Source: Streptomyces hyaluromycini (GTDB lineage: Bacteria; Actinomycetota; Actinomycetes; Streptomycetales; Streptomycetaceae). From it: a stretch of DNA of 64,000 nt. The translations under genes were made by a program, and so were the position numbers. The stretch spans positions 186,001 through 250,000 of the forward strand of contig NZ_BCFL01000031.1 in NCBI RefSeq assembly GCF_002217755.1, in the 5' to 3' direction. This document shows, piece by piece, positions 1 to 8,399 of the stretch. Positions within the stretch are counted from its first letter, which is position 1; the number at the start of each line of letters is the position of its first letter. The notes under the pieces were generated by a model that saw only the letters and a list, made by a program, of their open reading frames with translations, did no database searches and had not been told where the DNA came from.

Positions 1-221
1 CATGGCCGCCCCACCACGCGGCACTGCTCGGCGCGGTCGACGAACTGCACGACACGGCGCAGCTCTCGCAGACCGCCTGGGATGCCCTGCGCGTGCACTA
101 CGAGGACGGCCAACTGCTCGAACTCCTCGTTCTGGCCGGCTGGTACCGCACCATCAGCTACCTGGCCAACGGGCTCCTCCTGGAAGAGGAACCCTGGGGC
201 ACCGGCTTTCCGGCCCGGTGA
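1..221 (+). CDS. Carboxymuconolactone decarboxylase family protein, C-terminal part
   Basis: Only the last 72 codons are in the window, read from base 3 to a TGA at 219-221. The peptide is helical and ends in LVLAGWYRTISYLANGLLLE, which matches the C-terminal helices of the CMD/AhpD-like family. The active-site CxxC segment, if the protein has one, would lie upstream of the window, so a peroxidase-like role cannot be tested here. The stop codon lies just before the start of the following oxidoreductase gene (a GTG at 218 even overlaps it), which suggests an operon. The family call rests on motif resemblance only. Confidence 0.65.
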   Translation, partial: WPPHHAALLGAVDELHDTAQLSQTAWDALRVHYEDGQLLELLVLAGWYRTISYLANGLLLEEEPWGTGFPAR

Positions 222-232
222 CGGTACTTCGC

Positions 233-1196
233 GTGCGTGCCATGCGGTTCGGGAGGTTCGGTGGCCCGGAGGTCCTGGAGGAGGCCGATGTGCCGGATCC
301 GCCGGCGGGGCCGGGCGAGACCCTGGTCCAGGGGGAGGCCGCGGGTGTCAATTTCGGCGACATCAAGCAGATCGCGGGCGGACACAGCGACGGTCCGTAC
401 GCCCCCCGAGGCCCGCTGCCCCGTACTTCCCGGCATGGAGGTCGTCGGCAGGACCGGAGCCGGCCGACGAGTCCTCGGCTACGTTCCGCAGGGCGGTCAC
501 GCCGCCAAGACGGCCGTCGCCGACCGCCACCTGGTCGCGTTGCGGCCGGGGGTGGGTGCGGGCGAGGCGCTGGCGGTTCTCGTACAGGGGCCGACGGCGT
601 GGCAGCTGCTGCGGTCGGTCGCGCGTATCAGGCCCGGTGAGAGCGTGGTGGTCCATGCCGCCGGGGGCGGGACCGGCAGTCTCGTCGTCCAACTGGCCCG
701 GGAGTTCGGGGCCGGACGGATCATCGCCACGGCGTCGTCCGACGAGAAACGCGCCCTCGCTCTCGAACGCGGCGCGGACGCGGCGGTCGACGGCGGCGCG
801 GAAGGCTGTCGAGAGCGGGTCCTCGACGCCGACCACGGACACCCGGTCGACATCGTCCTGGACGCCATCGGGGGCCCCGTCCTCGACGCCGCCCTGGACA
901 CCCTCGGACACCTCGGCCGACTGGTGACCTACGGCGCCTCGTCCCGGCAGACAGCCTCCGCGATCACGCCGAGCCGACTGGCGGTGGACAGCATCACCGT
1001 CGCCGGCTTCTGGGTCGTCCCACTCATCGTCAGGAACGGTGCCGGCGGCGCGGAGCCGGCGCAGCTGCTCGACCTCACGGCGCGGCGCCGCCCGCGACCC
1101 CTGGTCGGCGCGGAGTACGACCTGGCGCGGGCCCGCGACGCGCACGAGGACCTGCTCGGCCGCCGTACGAAGGGGAAACTGGTCCTCCGCCCTTGA
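233..1196 (+). pseudogene. Quinone oxidoreductase (MDR superfamily), frameshifted
   Basis: This is a zinc-independent NADPH:quinone oxidoreductase of the medium-chain dehydrogenase/reductase superfamily. The GroES-like N-terminal half reads in one frame from GTG 233 (VRAMRFGRFGGPEVL). From about base 405 the homologous reading continues in the next frame with LPGMEVVG, then VVVHAAGGGTG (the nucleotide-binding glycine-rich loop) and AIGGPVLDAALD, to TGA 1194-1196. The switch falls at a run of six C (402-407), so one extra base there would explain it. Either the gene is dead or the run was mis-sequenced. ATG 242 and GTG 218 are alternative starts; none has a strong ribosome binding site, which fits translational coupling to the gene before. 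Confidence 0.7.
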
Positions 1197-1314
1197 AGAC
1201 GAACGCCCGTCTTGCCACCGGCCGAGCCCCACGGCCGGCCCGCGCCGTCACCCGCCGGCGCCTCACCCGCCCCGACACCTTGCAGCACCAGGGTCCTTCT
1301 TCAAAGATCATCGC

Positions 1315-1640
1315 GTGGTGAATCATGATGAGGCGATAGGCCGCCATGAACTCACCGACCAGGACGGGGAGTTACTGACTCCGCTGATACCACGACCTGC
1401 GACGCGGCGGCCGCGCGTGGCGGACCGGCAGGTCATCAACGGGATGGTCTACAAGATCCACGATCCTGGCGACGCCAGGACAACGCCAGGACAACGCCAC
1501 GACAGCATCTGCGCACGCCCGCTCCTGGAACGCATCCGAGTTCCCCGGACCGGGACCGGGCCGACCACGCTGCCGGCCCGACCAGGCCATGGCCGACAAT
1601 GCCTACAGCTCCCGCTCCTGCCGCCGGCCTGACGGCCCAG
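1315..1640 (+). mobile_element. Decayed IS5-type transposase remnant
   Basis: A reading from GTG 1315 gives an N-terminal transposase segment (LTDQDGELLTPLIP, then RVADRQVINGMVYKI), typical of IS5-group transposases. It then degenerates: an 11-bp unit (gccaggacaac) is repeated twice near 1479-1500. A second recognisable piece, RPDQAMADNAYSSRS, appears in another frame near 1578-1622; it corresponds to the second catalytic Asp region (normally AD-K-AYSS). The middle of the protein is missing and the frame changes at least once, so the element is inactive. The rest of 1197-1864 shows no other gene. Confidence 0.7.
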
Positions 1641-1864
1641 GGCCGCGGTGCACCGTGGCGGCGTTGGTCCCGAGTAGGCAGCCGATGCGGCCGGGGCCCC
1701 GGCGGCGCAGGATCCGGACCTTGACGATCCGTCTCTCGGCACGCGTCGGAGCGTTCGGCCCCGGCAGGAAAGGGCGTGCCGGTCGTCGCGTCGTTTGCTG
1801 TGGACCGGCAGCCCTTCGCCGTCCGCCCTCGCCGTCACCTTCATCTCGGCCGGCTCGGGAGGGT

Positions 1865-2791
1865 TCAGCCGACGCTGAGTACGGCCTTGCCCCGCAGGTG
1901 GCCTGCTGCCATCTCCTTCAGCAGCGAGTCCGCGTCGGCCCAGTCATTGCGGCGACCGATCTCGACCTGGAGCCTCCCCTGCGATGCCAGGTCCAGTAGC
2001 GCGTTCATGTCCTGGGCGTCACGACTCGCGTCACCGTCGCCGTAGACGAAGTGGCGCAAGGTCAGAGAGGCGCCCCCCTGGACCTGCCGGAAGAAGTCCA
2101 GGGTGATGGGGCTGCCGCTGGCCTGGCCGAACCAGAGGAACTGGCCGCCGGGGCGCAGCTTGTGGGCTGTCTTCGACCCCAGGTCGCCACCCACGGACTC
2201 CAGGACGATGTCGAAGGCAGTGTCCTCGACGGCATCAATGTCGAGAGCGATCTTGGCGCCCAGTGCCGCCATGTGGTCGGTCGGCTGGCCCTGCGCGGCA
2301 ACGGCGGTGATCTCGGCTCCCGCCGCGACAGCGAGCTGGATGAGGACCTGGCCGACTCCGCCTCCCACTCCCGTGGCGAGAATCCTGCGCCCCTTCAGAG
2401 GGCCGGCGAGGGCGAGGAGCCGCTGGGCCACCAGCCCGCCCAAGGGGAGCGCGGCCGCGGACGCGGAGTCCACGTTGTCGGGGATGACCGCGAGACGGTC
2501 CGCCGAGGCGGAGACGTACTCTGCGGCGCCTCCTCCCGCAGGCAGGTGGAGGGCCACCCGGCTGCCCTCTGACGGTCCGCTGCCGTCGGCTGCGGCCTTC
2601 GCGACCACCCCGGCCGCGTCGATGCCGGGGCGGAACGTGGTCGACGGGTCGCTCAGGTACAAGAAGTCCGCTCGGTTGAGTGCGACGTCGGTCACCCGGA
2701 TCAGCGCTTCGTGGCGCTGCGGGGTGGGGAGGTCGACTTCCCCCAGCTCGGTGAGGGTCTCCGGGTTGCCGGTCGGGACAAGCGCGCGCAT
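1865..2791 (-). CDS. NADP-dependent quinone oxidoreductase (MDR family)
   Basis: A 308-residue zinc-independent MDR enzyme, expected to reduce quinones or enones with NADPH in the cytosol. It has an N-terminal GroES-like domain (VDLPTPQRHEALIRV, then ALNRADFLYL) and a Rossmann domain with the glycine-rich ATGVGGGVGQVLIQLA at about residues 140-155, followed by LESVGGD. No cysteine/histidine set for structural or catalytic zinc is visible. The ATG has an AGGAAGG ribosome site 7 bases upstream. It is transcribed away from a TetR gene, and both promoters carry the same palindrome (2808-2832 and 3034-3050), so repression by that TetR is very likely. The natural substrate is unknown. Confidence 0.85.
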   Translation of the reverse strand: MRALVPTGNPETLTELGEVDLPTPQRHEALIRVTDVALNRADFLYLSDPSTTFRPGIDAAGVVAKAAADGSGPSEGSRVALHLPAGGGAAEYVSASADRLAVIPDNVDSASAAALPLGGLVAQRLLALAGPLKGRRILATGVGGGVGQVLIQLAVAAGAEITAVAAQGQPTDHMAALGAKIALDIDAVEDTAFDIVLESVGGDLGSKTAHKLRPGGQFLWFGQASGSPITLDFFRQVQGGASLTLRHFVYGDGDASRDAQDMNALLDLASQGRLQVEIGRRNDWADADSLLKEMAAGHLRGKAVLSVG

Positions 2792-2807
2792 GAAGGCACC
2801 TTCCTGA

Positions 2808-2832
2808 GAAGTGGTAGTACGGCTACCGCTTC
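2808..2832. promoter_or_regulatory. Putative TetR operator upstream of the MDR gene
   Basis: A 25-bp imperfect palindrome with core GGTAGTACGGCTACC and outer arms GAAG/CTTC, 17 bases before the oxidoreductase start. The same core recurs at 3034-3050. An isolated half site CGGTAGTGG follows near 2850. The matched pair across a divergent intergenic region is the usual arrangement for an autoregulating TetR. Confidence 0.65.
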
Positions 2833-3033
2833 ACCGTACGCAAAAAACGGTAGTGGAACAACCGGATCGGTGCGCGGTGAGGCCCCCGGAGGGGGTCACG
2901 CCCGCCGCGAATACCGCGAATCGAGGGGGCGACTGGACGGCGGGTGTGCCTTGGCGAGGGTGATGCGGGCACCTGGCGCCGTGCGCCTGCGCTCTGGCGG
3001 GCGGGGGTGGAAGGCCGCACCCTCCGAAAGAAG
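2833..3033. other. Intergenic spacer between divergent MDR and TetR genes
   Basis: About 200 bases lying between the two operator copies. No gene with convincing codon use is visible. It holds the extra half site noted near 2850 and presumably the two divergent promoters, but I cannot place -10 and -35 boxes with confidence. Confidence 0.4.
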
Positions 3034-3050
3034 CGGTAGTATCGCTACCG
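3034..3050. promoter_or_regulatory. Putative TetR operator upstream of the tetR gene
   Basis: CGGTAGTATCGCTACCG, a palindrome with arms CGGTAG/CTACCG, preceded by GAAG. It shares GGTAGTAnnGCTACCG with the site at 2808-2832. A further half site GCTACCGAG follows at 3061. It lies about 70 bases before the regulator start. Confidence 0.65.
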
Positions 3051-3118
3051 AATCCATCGTGCTACCGAGGCGGGGCGACCACTGCCGCCTCGGTGGGTGT
3101 CCCGATCAGGAGCCTGGA

Positions 3119-3670
3119 TTGACCGCCACGTCGCGTGCGCCGCGCAAAGATCAAGTTCGCAACCGGCGGCGGCTGCTCGATGCGGCCCGCCTGGCCATCG
3201 CCGAGCAGGGACCCGACCTGAGCATCGAGGCCATCGCCCGGACCGCGGGAGTGGGAGCGACCACCTTCTACCGGCACTTCGCGACCAAGGACGACCTTGT
3301 CCTCCAACTGCTGGCGGACTTGGCGAGCGGCGCTTCCCGGGTCGCGGAGGAGGCCGCTGCCATCGCCGACGACTGGGAGGCCTTCTGCGCGGTGTTCACC
3401 AGCGGGTGCGTACTCGATGACGCGGGGCTGCGATTGTTCGACGCTCTGTGCAAGACGAGCCCGCAGGCGGCCGAGCGGGGGGCGACTCTCACCGCCTCCT
3501 TGATCACCCCGGTCGCCGACCGGGCCTGGCGAAGCGGCCAACTGCGCGGGGACGTCACCGCCGAAGACGTGGCGGCGTTCATGCGCATGGCCGACTCGGC
3601 CTCAACCCCCCGGCAGCGTGAGAGCGCGCACGAGGTGATGCTGGCCGGCCTGCGCACCCCGGCCGAGTAG
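3119..3670 (+). CDS. TetR/AcrR family repressor
   Basis: A 183-residue TetR regulator. The N-terminal helix-turn-helix is clear: RRRLLDAARLAIAEQGPDLS, then IEAIARTAGVGATTFYRHFATKDDL at about residues 30-55. The C-terminal ligand domain is short and contains CVLDDAGLRLFDALCKTSPQ. I chose the TTG start because an AGGAG lies six bases before it and the HTH sits at the usual distance; longer in-frame extensions add no family similarity. It is divergent from the oxidoreductase gene, with paired operators between them, so it probably represses both. The inducer may be a quinone or electrophile, by inference from the neighbour only. Confidence 0.85.
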   Translation: MTATSRAPRKDQVRNRRRLLDAARLAIAEQGPDLSIEAIARTAGVGATTFYRHFATKDDLVLQLLADLASGASRVAEEAAAIADDWEAFCAVFTSGCVLDDAGLRLFDALCKTSPQAAERGATLTASLITPVADRAWRSGQLRGDVTAEDVAAFMRMADSASTPRQRESAHEVMLAGLRTPAE

Positions 3671-3879
3671 CGGCATCCTGTTCCTGACCTTCGGCAGAGG
3701 CCGCCTGCCAAGCCGGGCTGATTGCGGCCGGTAAGTGCACGCGTGGGGTGCACCGCCCGTGCCGCCCAACGGTCGTCGCAAGGAGATTGACCGGCCGGCC
3801 CGTCCGACTCAGCGGCCCTCGCCGGCCAGCGCGACACCGTCGTGAGCATCCGCGCGGCTGCCGACGCGGCCTCGATCAG

Positions 3880-4371
3880 CTAGGCGGCATCAGGAAAGAC
3901 GTTGGTGCTGATGTTTCCCGACAGCCAGCCAACCAGGAACTCGACCGCACCCACAGGATGCGCGTCGTAGCGCCAGCCCCGCGGATTCCAGCAGACGACC
4001 GTCCAGTCGTCCGGCTTCCCGTCAGTGAGCCAACACACGCGGTCGCCGTTGTCGGTGCCTGCCCACGACAGGAGTCCGCCCGGCTCCGGGTAGAAGGGGT
4101 ACGGGCAGTCTTCGGGGTTGCTGTCCCGGAAGTTGCGTTCCTGGTCCAGCAGCCGCTTCGCCGGGCCGACCAGCAGGTCTCGCCCGCCGAAGGGCGTAAG
4201 CGGCGTCAAGAACTCGGCGAAGTGGTAGGCCCCGTAGGCTCCGACCAACTCCTTGAAATCCGAGGGCAGTTCCAGGCCGAGTGCTGCCTCCACCTCGTTC
4301 CAGTCTCCGTTCGCCCACCGTGGTTGCGGCGGCGGAGGGACGAGGCGAGTGAGGTCGTCGAACGCGGTCAT
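3880..4371 (-). CDS. SMI1/KNR4 (SUKH) family protein, probable immunity protein
   Basis: A 163-residue protein with the SUKH fold signature: LGLELPSDFKELVGAYGAYH near residues 31-50, then LLSWAGTDNGDRVCWLTDGK and the conserved tryptophan-rich WTVVCWNPRGWR. In bacteria this family commonly supplies cytosolic immunity to polymorphic or contact-dependent toxins. Its 3' neighbour across 75 bases is the tail of a Rhs protein on the opposite strand, which supports that role, although the toxin is now only a fragment. The gene itself looks intact. It could also be an orphan immunity gene kept as protection against related strains. Confidence 0.8.
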   Translation of the reverse strand: MTAFDDLTRLVPPPPQPRWANGDWNEVEAALGLELPSDFKELVGAYGAYHFAEFLTPLTPFGGRDLLVGPAKRLLDQERNFRDSNPEDCPYPFYPEPGGLLSWAGTDNGDRVCWLTDGKPDDWTVVCWNPRGWRYDAHPVGAVEFLVGWLSGNISTNVFPDAA

Positions 4372-4445
4372 GGGTTGAGCTTAGGGGTGTTCGTCGTGAC
4401 GGCAGCTGCTGCCCTCGCCCAGGGCGCGAGCCGCGGGCAACTGAC

Positions 4446-4640
4446 GAACACGGACGCCTCTACGCCCCGGCCACCGGCCGCTTTCTGTCCACCGATCCCG
4501 TGCACGACAGCGGCGCGAACGCCTGCGACTGCGCCGCCGCCGATCCGGTGAACCGGCTGGACCTCCGCGGAACCAAGCTCGTGCACCGCACCCGGACCGT
4601 GTGCGGTGCGTACGACTACATCGTCGAGATAGTGGTCTGA
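4446..4640 (+). pseudogene. Rhs-repeat protein, C-terminal core fragment
   Basis: The reading ending at TGA 4638-4640 contains GRLYAPATGRFLSTDPV followed by ADPVNRLDLRG. This is the conserved end of the Rhs core (consensus R-Y-Y-P-GRF-S-DP then NPVNR-D--G). About 20 residues follow before the stop, far less than a normal toxin tip. The large upstream Rhs shell is absent; the frame stays open back to about 4383 without recognisable repeats. This is a relic of a polymorphic toxin beside the SUKH immunity-type gene. Confidence 0.75.
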
Positions 4641-4684
4641 GTGGCGGCGAGTGGCTGTACTCCCTCTTCCGGGGCAACGGAGAG

Positions 4685-5071
4685 ATGACCACCGACCACC
4701 TCGCCCCCCACGTGACGGCGCGCCGCACCTTCCTGGCGGAGTCCTCGGTCGCCCTGCTGATCCGCGACATCCGCGCCGCCGGGCATCCGGCACCCGACAT
4801 CGTCATCGACGTCATGGACCCCGACCCCCAGTTCCGCCTGGGCAAGGTCGCGGTGGAGGGCACCCACATCCAGTCGGTCGACGCGCAGGGCGTCCTCGCC
4901 GAGGCCGCCGACGGCGTCCAGACCTACCTGGCCTACCCGGGCTGGACGGTATGGCCCACCTGTCCGGCCCACGGACTGGGCGTCCATCCCTCCAGCACGG
5001 CGGCTGGGGTGGCGGAATGGGTCTGCTCGGCCGGGCACGTCGTACGGCCTATTTGCCCGGACCTGAGCTGA
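4685..5071 (+). CDS. Hypothetical protein next to the Rhs remnant
   Basis: A 128-residue reading (MTTDHLAPHVTARRTFLAES...) with coding-type third positions. I do not recognise the family. The C-terminal part has spaced Cys and His residues (WPTCPAHGLGVHP, then EWVCSAGHVVRPICP) that could bind a metal, like a small zinc ribbon. The ATG has GGAG very close upstream, so the start is uncertain. It follows the Rhs tail by 44 bases on the same strand and may be a cargo gene of the toxin locus, but nothing in the sequence proves that. Confidence 0.55.
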   Translation: MTTDHLAPHVTARRTFLAESSVALLIRDIRAAGHPAPDIVIDVMDPDPQFRLGKVAVEGTHIQSVDAQGVLAEAADGVQTYLAYPGWTVWPTCPAHGLGVHPSSTAAGVAEWVCSAGHVVRPICPDLS

Positions 5072-5763
5072 CCCTGCGACTTCGGGCCAGGCGGCGGCCT
5101 ACCCGACGCGGAGCGAATCCTTGCTGCGCTCTCAACACGGTGACTCGACGGTGGCACTCCCGTGCGAGCGACTGGGCACCGGCCTCCTTCCTGAGGAGCA
5201 GTCCGCGGCTGTTCTCGCCATCGCGGACTTCAGGCAGGATCGTGAGCTGCCTTGAGCGCCCACGGCGTGGGTCTGATCTGATCATTCGTACGATCGGAGG
5301 GCTCGGGGGCTCCGGGTACGGCTGCCAGGGCTGAGCCGCTGGATGGCTTACGGGATGTGGCCACCCAGAGCCCCATGACGACTCGACCGCCAATGGGGAG
5401 ACGCGACTCGATCGCCGCTGCAGGACAACGCCGGCGAGATCGTCTGCTGTCCCGTCAGATACAGCACGACGAGACAAGGGGCGACAACCTGCGCAGACCC
5501 CGCCGCTGTCACCGTGGGCTGCTCCGGACCATGTACTTGTCTGCGCTGGCCGGTCTCAAGTCCTGCCCTGGGGAAAGGACACAAGCAGGCTCTGCTCGCC
5601 CTCACCCGCCGCCGCATGAGCGGCGGGCAACCCCTTGACGGCACCGGCACCGGTATCGGCTTCCTTCTGCAGCCGCAAGACTCGGCAGCTGCCAGGTTCT
5701 CCCGACAACATGAGGATCCACGCCGAAAGGTGGGCACCAGAGCTCCCTTGCTATGGTGCGCCG
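5072..5763. other. Gap with gene debris, no intact gene
   Basis: Short stretches look like broken coding sequence: one reading ends at TGA 5253-5255 after LPEEQSAAVLAIADFRQDRE, and another in a different frame contains PDAERILAAL near 5100-5135. I do not recognise the source. The rest, up to the next gene, shows no consistent codon pattern and no convincing terminator. Confidence 0.4.
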
Positions 5764-6198
5764 GTGTCATCGATCAAGCAGTTCCAAGTCACCTTCGACT
5801 GTGCAGAACCTGCGCGCCTAGCCGGTTTTTGGTGCGAGGTGTTGGGGTACGTCGTGCCGCCGATCCCGGAGGGGTTTGCCACTTGGGCGGATTACCATCG
5901 CTCGCTGCCGCCTGAGGAGCAGGTCATCTACTTCGCATGCAGTGATCCCTCGGGTGTGGGCCCGCGCCTGCTCTTCCAGCGTGTTCCCGAAGGGAAGATC
6001 GTCAAGAATCGGGTGCATCTCGACGTGCGGGCCGGCACCGGACTCGTGGGTGAAGAGCGCCTCGCCGTGCTGGAGGCCGAATGCGCACGACTGGTTGCGC
6101 TCGGTGCCGTACACGTGCGAACGCTGCTTGCCGACGACGACAACGAGTCGTGCATCCTGATGCAGGACATCGAGGGCAACGAGTTCTGTCTCGACTGA
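5764..6198 (+). CDS. VOC superfamily (glyoxalase-fold) protein
   Basis: A 144-residue single-domain glyoxalase/bleomycin-resistance-fold protein. It opens with VSSIKQFQVTFDCAEPARLA and contains FWCEVLGY, then RVHLDVRAGTG and a C-terminal DIEGNEFCLD, the usual positions of metal ligands in this fold (Gln/His near the start, His in the middle, Glu at the end). The role is not predictable from sequence alone. I chose GTG 5764 because homologues start at this motif and TATGGT (5752-5757) lies six bases before it, as in leaderless Streptomyces transcripts. An upstream in-frame ATG at 5710 would add 18 residues without family similarity. Confidence 0.75.
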   Translation: MSSIKQFQVTFDCAEPARLAGFWCEVLGYVVPPIPEGFATWADYHRSLPPEEQVIYFACSDPSGVGPRLLFQRVPEGKIVKNRVHLDVRAGTGLVGEERLAVLEAECARLVALGAVHVRTLLADDDNESCILMQDIEGNEFCLD

Positions 6199-6204
6199 GG
6201 TCTC

Positions 6205-6700
6205 GTGTGGGGGCGGAAGTCGTCCTGTGGGGGGGGCAAGGTTGTGAAGTCGGGCGATGCCTAGCAGCGCGGTGTGAATACGGTCCCCCTTCAGACGGCA
6301 GTCGCGAAGGGTCTTCGGTCTGGCCGCGTTCGCGGCGGTGCGGGACGAGCAGGCCGGTGCCTCGGTAACCGCCGTCCGCTACGACCGTGGCCCGGCCGAC
6401 GGCTGCCTTCGCACCGGATAGTTCCCACGCCTTGCAGTCGTTGCGGGTAGCCGGCAGCGGGCAGCCGACGGCGACCACGAGTCGGGGGCCGGCGTCGATG
6501 ACGACCCTGGTCATTGGTCGAATACCGGTAGTTTTTCGACTGCTCGGCAACCGTGTGATCCCACGTGGGGGCCAGGGCGTCGCCGTCGACTCGGCCCGAG
6601 GCGGCCGAAGATGCCGTCAGCGTCCGACTTCGGCAGCCCGAACAGTGGGGCGAGCTGGCGCGCGGCGAACTGGTGATGGGAGTGCAGACCCTCTCCCGGC
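6205..6700 (-). mobile_element. Decayed transposase remnant (DDE family)
   Basis: Read on the minus strand, pieces of one transposase appear in order but in different frames. First AARQLAPLFGLPKSDADGIF near 6640-6700, then VVIDAGPRLVVAVG and NDCKAWELSGAKAAVG, then ADGGYRGTGL near 6365-6400 (the catalytic ADGGY). Last is a C-terminal LRDCRLKGDRIHTALLGIAR near 6240-6300. A segment before that C-terminal piece is missing. The gene is dead. No target duplication could be assigned. Confidence 0.75.
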
Positions 6701-6799
6701 CGCGCGCAGAGAGCCCTGGAGGTGAGCTATGGATACCTCGGCTGGCAGATCGCTGGTTGGGCTGCCGAGTTCTGAAGGCCGTGGACCGAGTGGGCTTTA

Positions 6800-6915
6800 G
6801 AGGGTGTCTCACGTGGCCAGTTTCGCGAGCTTCTTGTAGCAGGTCAGGACGGCGGCCATGGCCAGGCCTCGGCTCTGCCAGTCGTTGCGGACCACGTACG
6901 GGATCTTGAGACCGC
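6800..6915 (-). mobile_element. End fragment of an IS5-type element
   Basis: The minus strand encodes IPYVVRNDWQSRG then AVLTCYKKLAKLAT, the C-terminus of an IS5-type transposase. The terminal GAGGGTGTCTCACGTGG at 6800 closely matches the right inverted repeat of the complete element at 7527-8399 (GAGGGTGTCTCCCGTGG, read on the minus strand). Only about 115 bases remain. It lies just upstream of the DinB gene and in opposite orientation to the complete copy. Confidence 0.75.
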
Positions 6916-6942
6916 GAGCAGCCCATGGCAGGCTCATGCCGC

Positions 6943-7527
6943 ATGATCGATGAATTCGCGAAAGAAAACCTGCACGGGAGACTGCGGCGGGACCGCAAGG
7001 CGCTGCTCTGGAAACTCGACGGCTTGTCCGAATACGACGCCCGCCGGCCTTTGACAGCGACCGGGACCAACCTCCTCGGTCTGGTCAAACACGTGGCCAC
7101 CGTCGAGGCCAGGTACTTCGGCGAGGTCTTCGACCGCCCTTCCCCGGAACCGCTGCCCCGGTGGCAGGACTACAACGGCAGCGATCTGTGGGCGACCGAG
7201 GACGAGACCCGCGATCAGATCATCGGGTTCTACCGGCGCACGTGGGAACACTCGGACGCGACGATCAACGAGCTTCCCCTCGACGCCCCCGGCCACGTGC
7301 CGTGGTGGCCGGAGCCTTATCCCCACACGAACCTGTTCGCCGTCATGGTCCATGTCCTCGGCGAGTCCATCCGGCATGCCGGGCACGCCGATATCCTGCG
7401 CGAGGGCCTCGACGGCCGGACCGGGGTGCGCGCCGAACACGAGCAGCCGATCGACGAGGAAGCCCGTGCAGCCTACTGCGCGAAGATCGAGCAGGCTGCC
7501 AGGTCGGCCGCACCGATCAAGGCTTAG
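6943..7527 (+). CDS. DinB-family protein (DUF664 type)
   Basis: A 194-residue four-helix-bundle protein. Characteristic segments are KALLWKLDGLSEYDARRPL, GLVKHVATVEARYFG and ESIRHAGHADILREGLDG; the spaced histidines are the likely metal ligands of the DinB fold. Members related to this group can be thiol-dependent (mycothiol or bacillithiol) transferases, but the exact reaction is unknown. I chose ATG 6943 because family similarity starts with MIDEFAKENL. The stop codon TAG (7525-7527) overlaps the target duplication and first base of the adjacent IS element, so the insertion fell exactly at the end of the gene without shortening it noticeably. Confidence 0.8.
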   Translation: MIDEFAKENLHGRLRRDRKALLWKLDGLSEYDARRPLTATGTNLLGLVKHVATVEARYFGEVFDRPSPEPLPRWQDYNGSDLWATEDETRDQIIGFYRRTWEHSDATINELPLDAPGHVPWWPEPYPHTNLFAVMVHVLGESIRHAGHADILREGLDGRTGVRAEHEQPIDEEARAAYCAKIEQAARSAAPIKA

Positions 7528-8399
7528 AGGTTGTGTCACGTGACTTGATGTTCGTGCGGCATGATGCCGGTCGTGGGTGCTGGTCTATCGAAGCGTCTGG
7601 TTCCTGATGAACTCTGGGAGCCGGCCGCCCCGTTGCGGCCGTCGTTCGCTGCTCGTCCGCAAGGTGGTGGGACCGCTCCGCGTGACGAGCGGGCCGTGTC
7701 CACGGCAGTGGTGTACGCGCTGACCAGCGGCTGTGCCTGGCGGCATCTGCCGCCGACGTTCGGCATGTCGCCCGCCACCGCGCATCGCCGCTTCACGGTA
7801 TGGACCGAGGCCGGCCTGTGGCGTCGGCTGCACCGGGCGGTGCTGGACGAACTCGGGGCCCGGGGCGAGGTGGACTGGACCTCGGCGATCGTCGACGCGG
7901 CCTCCGTTTGCGCCAAAAGGGGGGATCGCCGACCGGGCCGAACCCGGTCGAACGTGGCAAGAAGGGCAGCAAGCTGCACGTGCTGTCCGATGCCCAGGGC
8001 ATCCCGCTCGCCGTCGCCGTGTCCGGCGCGAACATGCGCGACAGCCTCGCCCTCAAGCCGCTCATCCGCGGCATGCCCGCCGTCCGGTCCCGCCGGGGAC
8101 CACGACGGCGCCGACCCGTCAAACTCCGCGCGGACAAGGCGTACTTCTCTGCCGAACACCTGGCCTGGCTGCGCGAGCGCGGGCTCGTCGCGCGCATCGC
8201 GCGGCCAGGCATCGAGTCCGGCGAACGCCCCGGTCGGCACCGCTGGAAGATCGAACGGTCGATCGCCTGGCTCTTCGGCTACCGCCGCCTCACCGTCCGA
8301 TACGAACGAAAGGGCTCGCACCTCCTCGCCTTCCTCGGCCTGGCCGCCGCCCTGACCTGCTACAAGAAGCTCGCGAAACTTGCCACGGGAGACACCCTC
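7527..8399 (+). mobile_element. IS5-family insertion sequence, near complete
   Basis: An 873-bp element bounded by imperfect inverted repeats: left GAGGTTGTGTCACGTGA, and right (read on the minus strand) GAGGGTGTCTCCCGTGG. It is flanked on both sides by TTA (7524-7526 and 8400-8402), a 3-bp target duplication of the kind left by IS5/IS427-type elements. It carries one transposase in two overlapping frames. The intact ends and duplication suggest a fairly recent insertion. Confidence 0.85.

Noticed and set aside
1479..1500. Two tandem 11-bp units that look like the start of a repeat array
   Set aside because: Only two adjacent copies without spacers, within a decayed transposase; not a CRISPR array.
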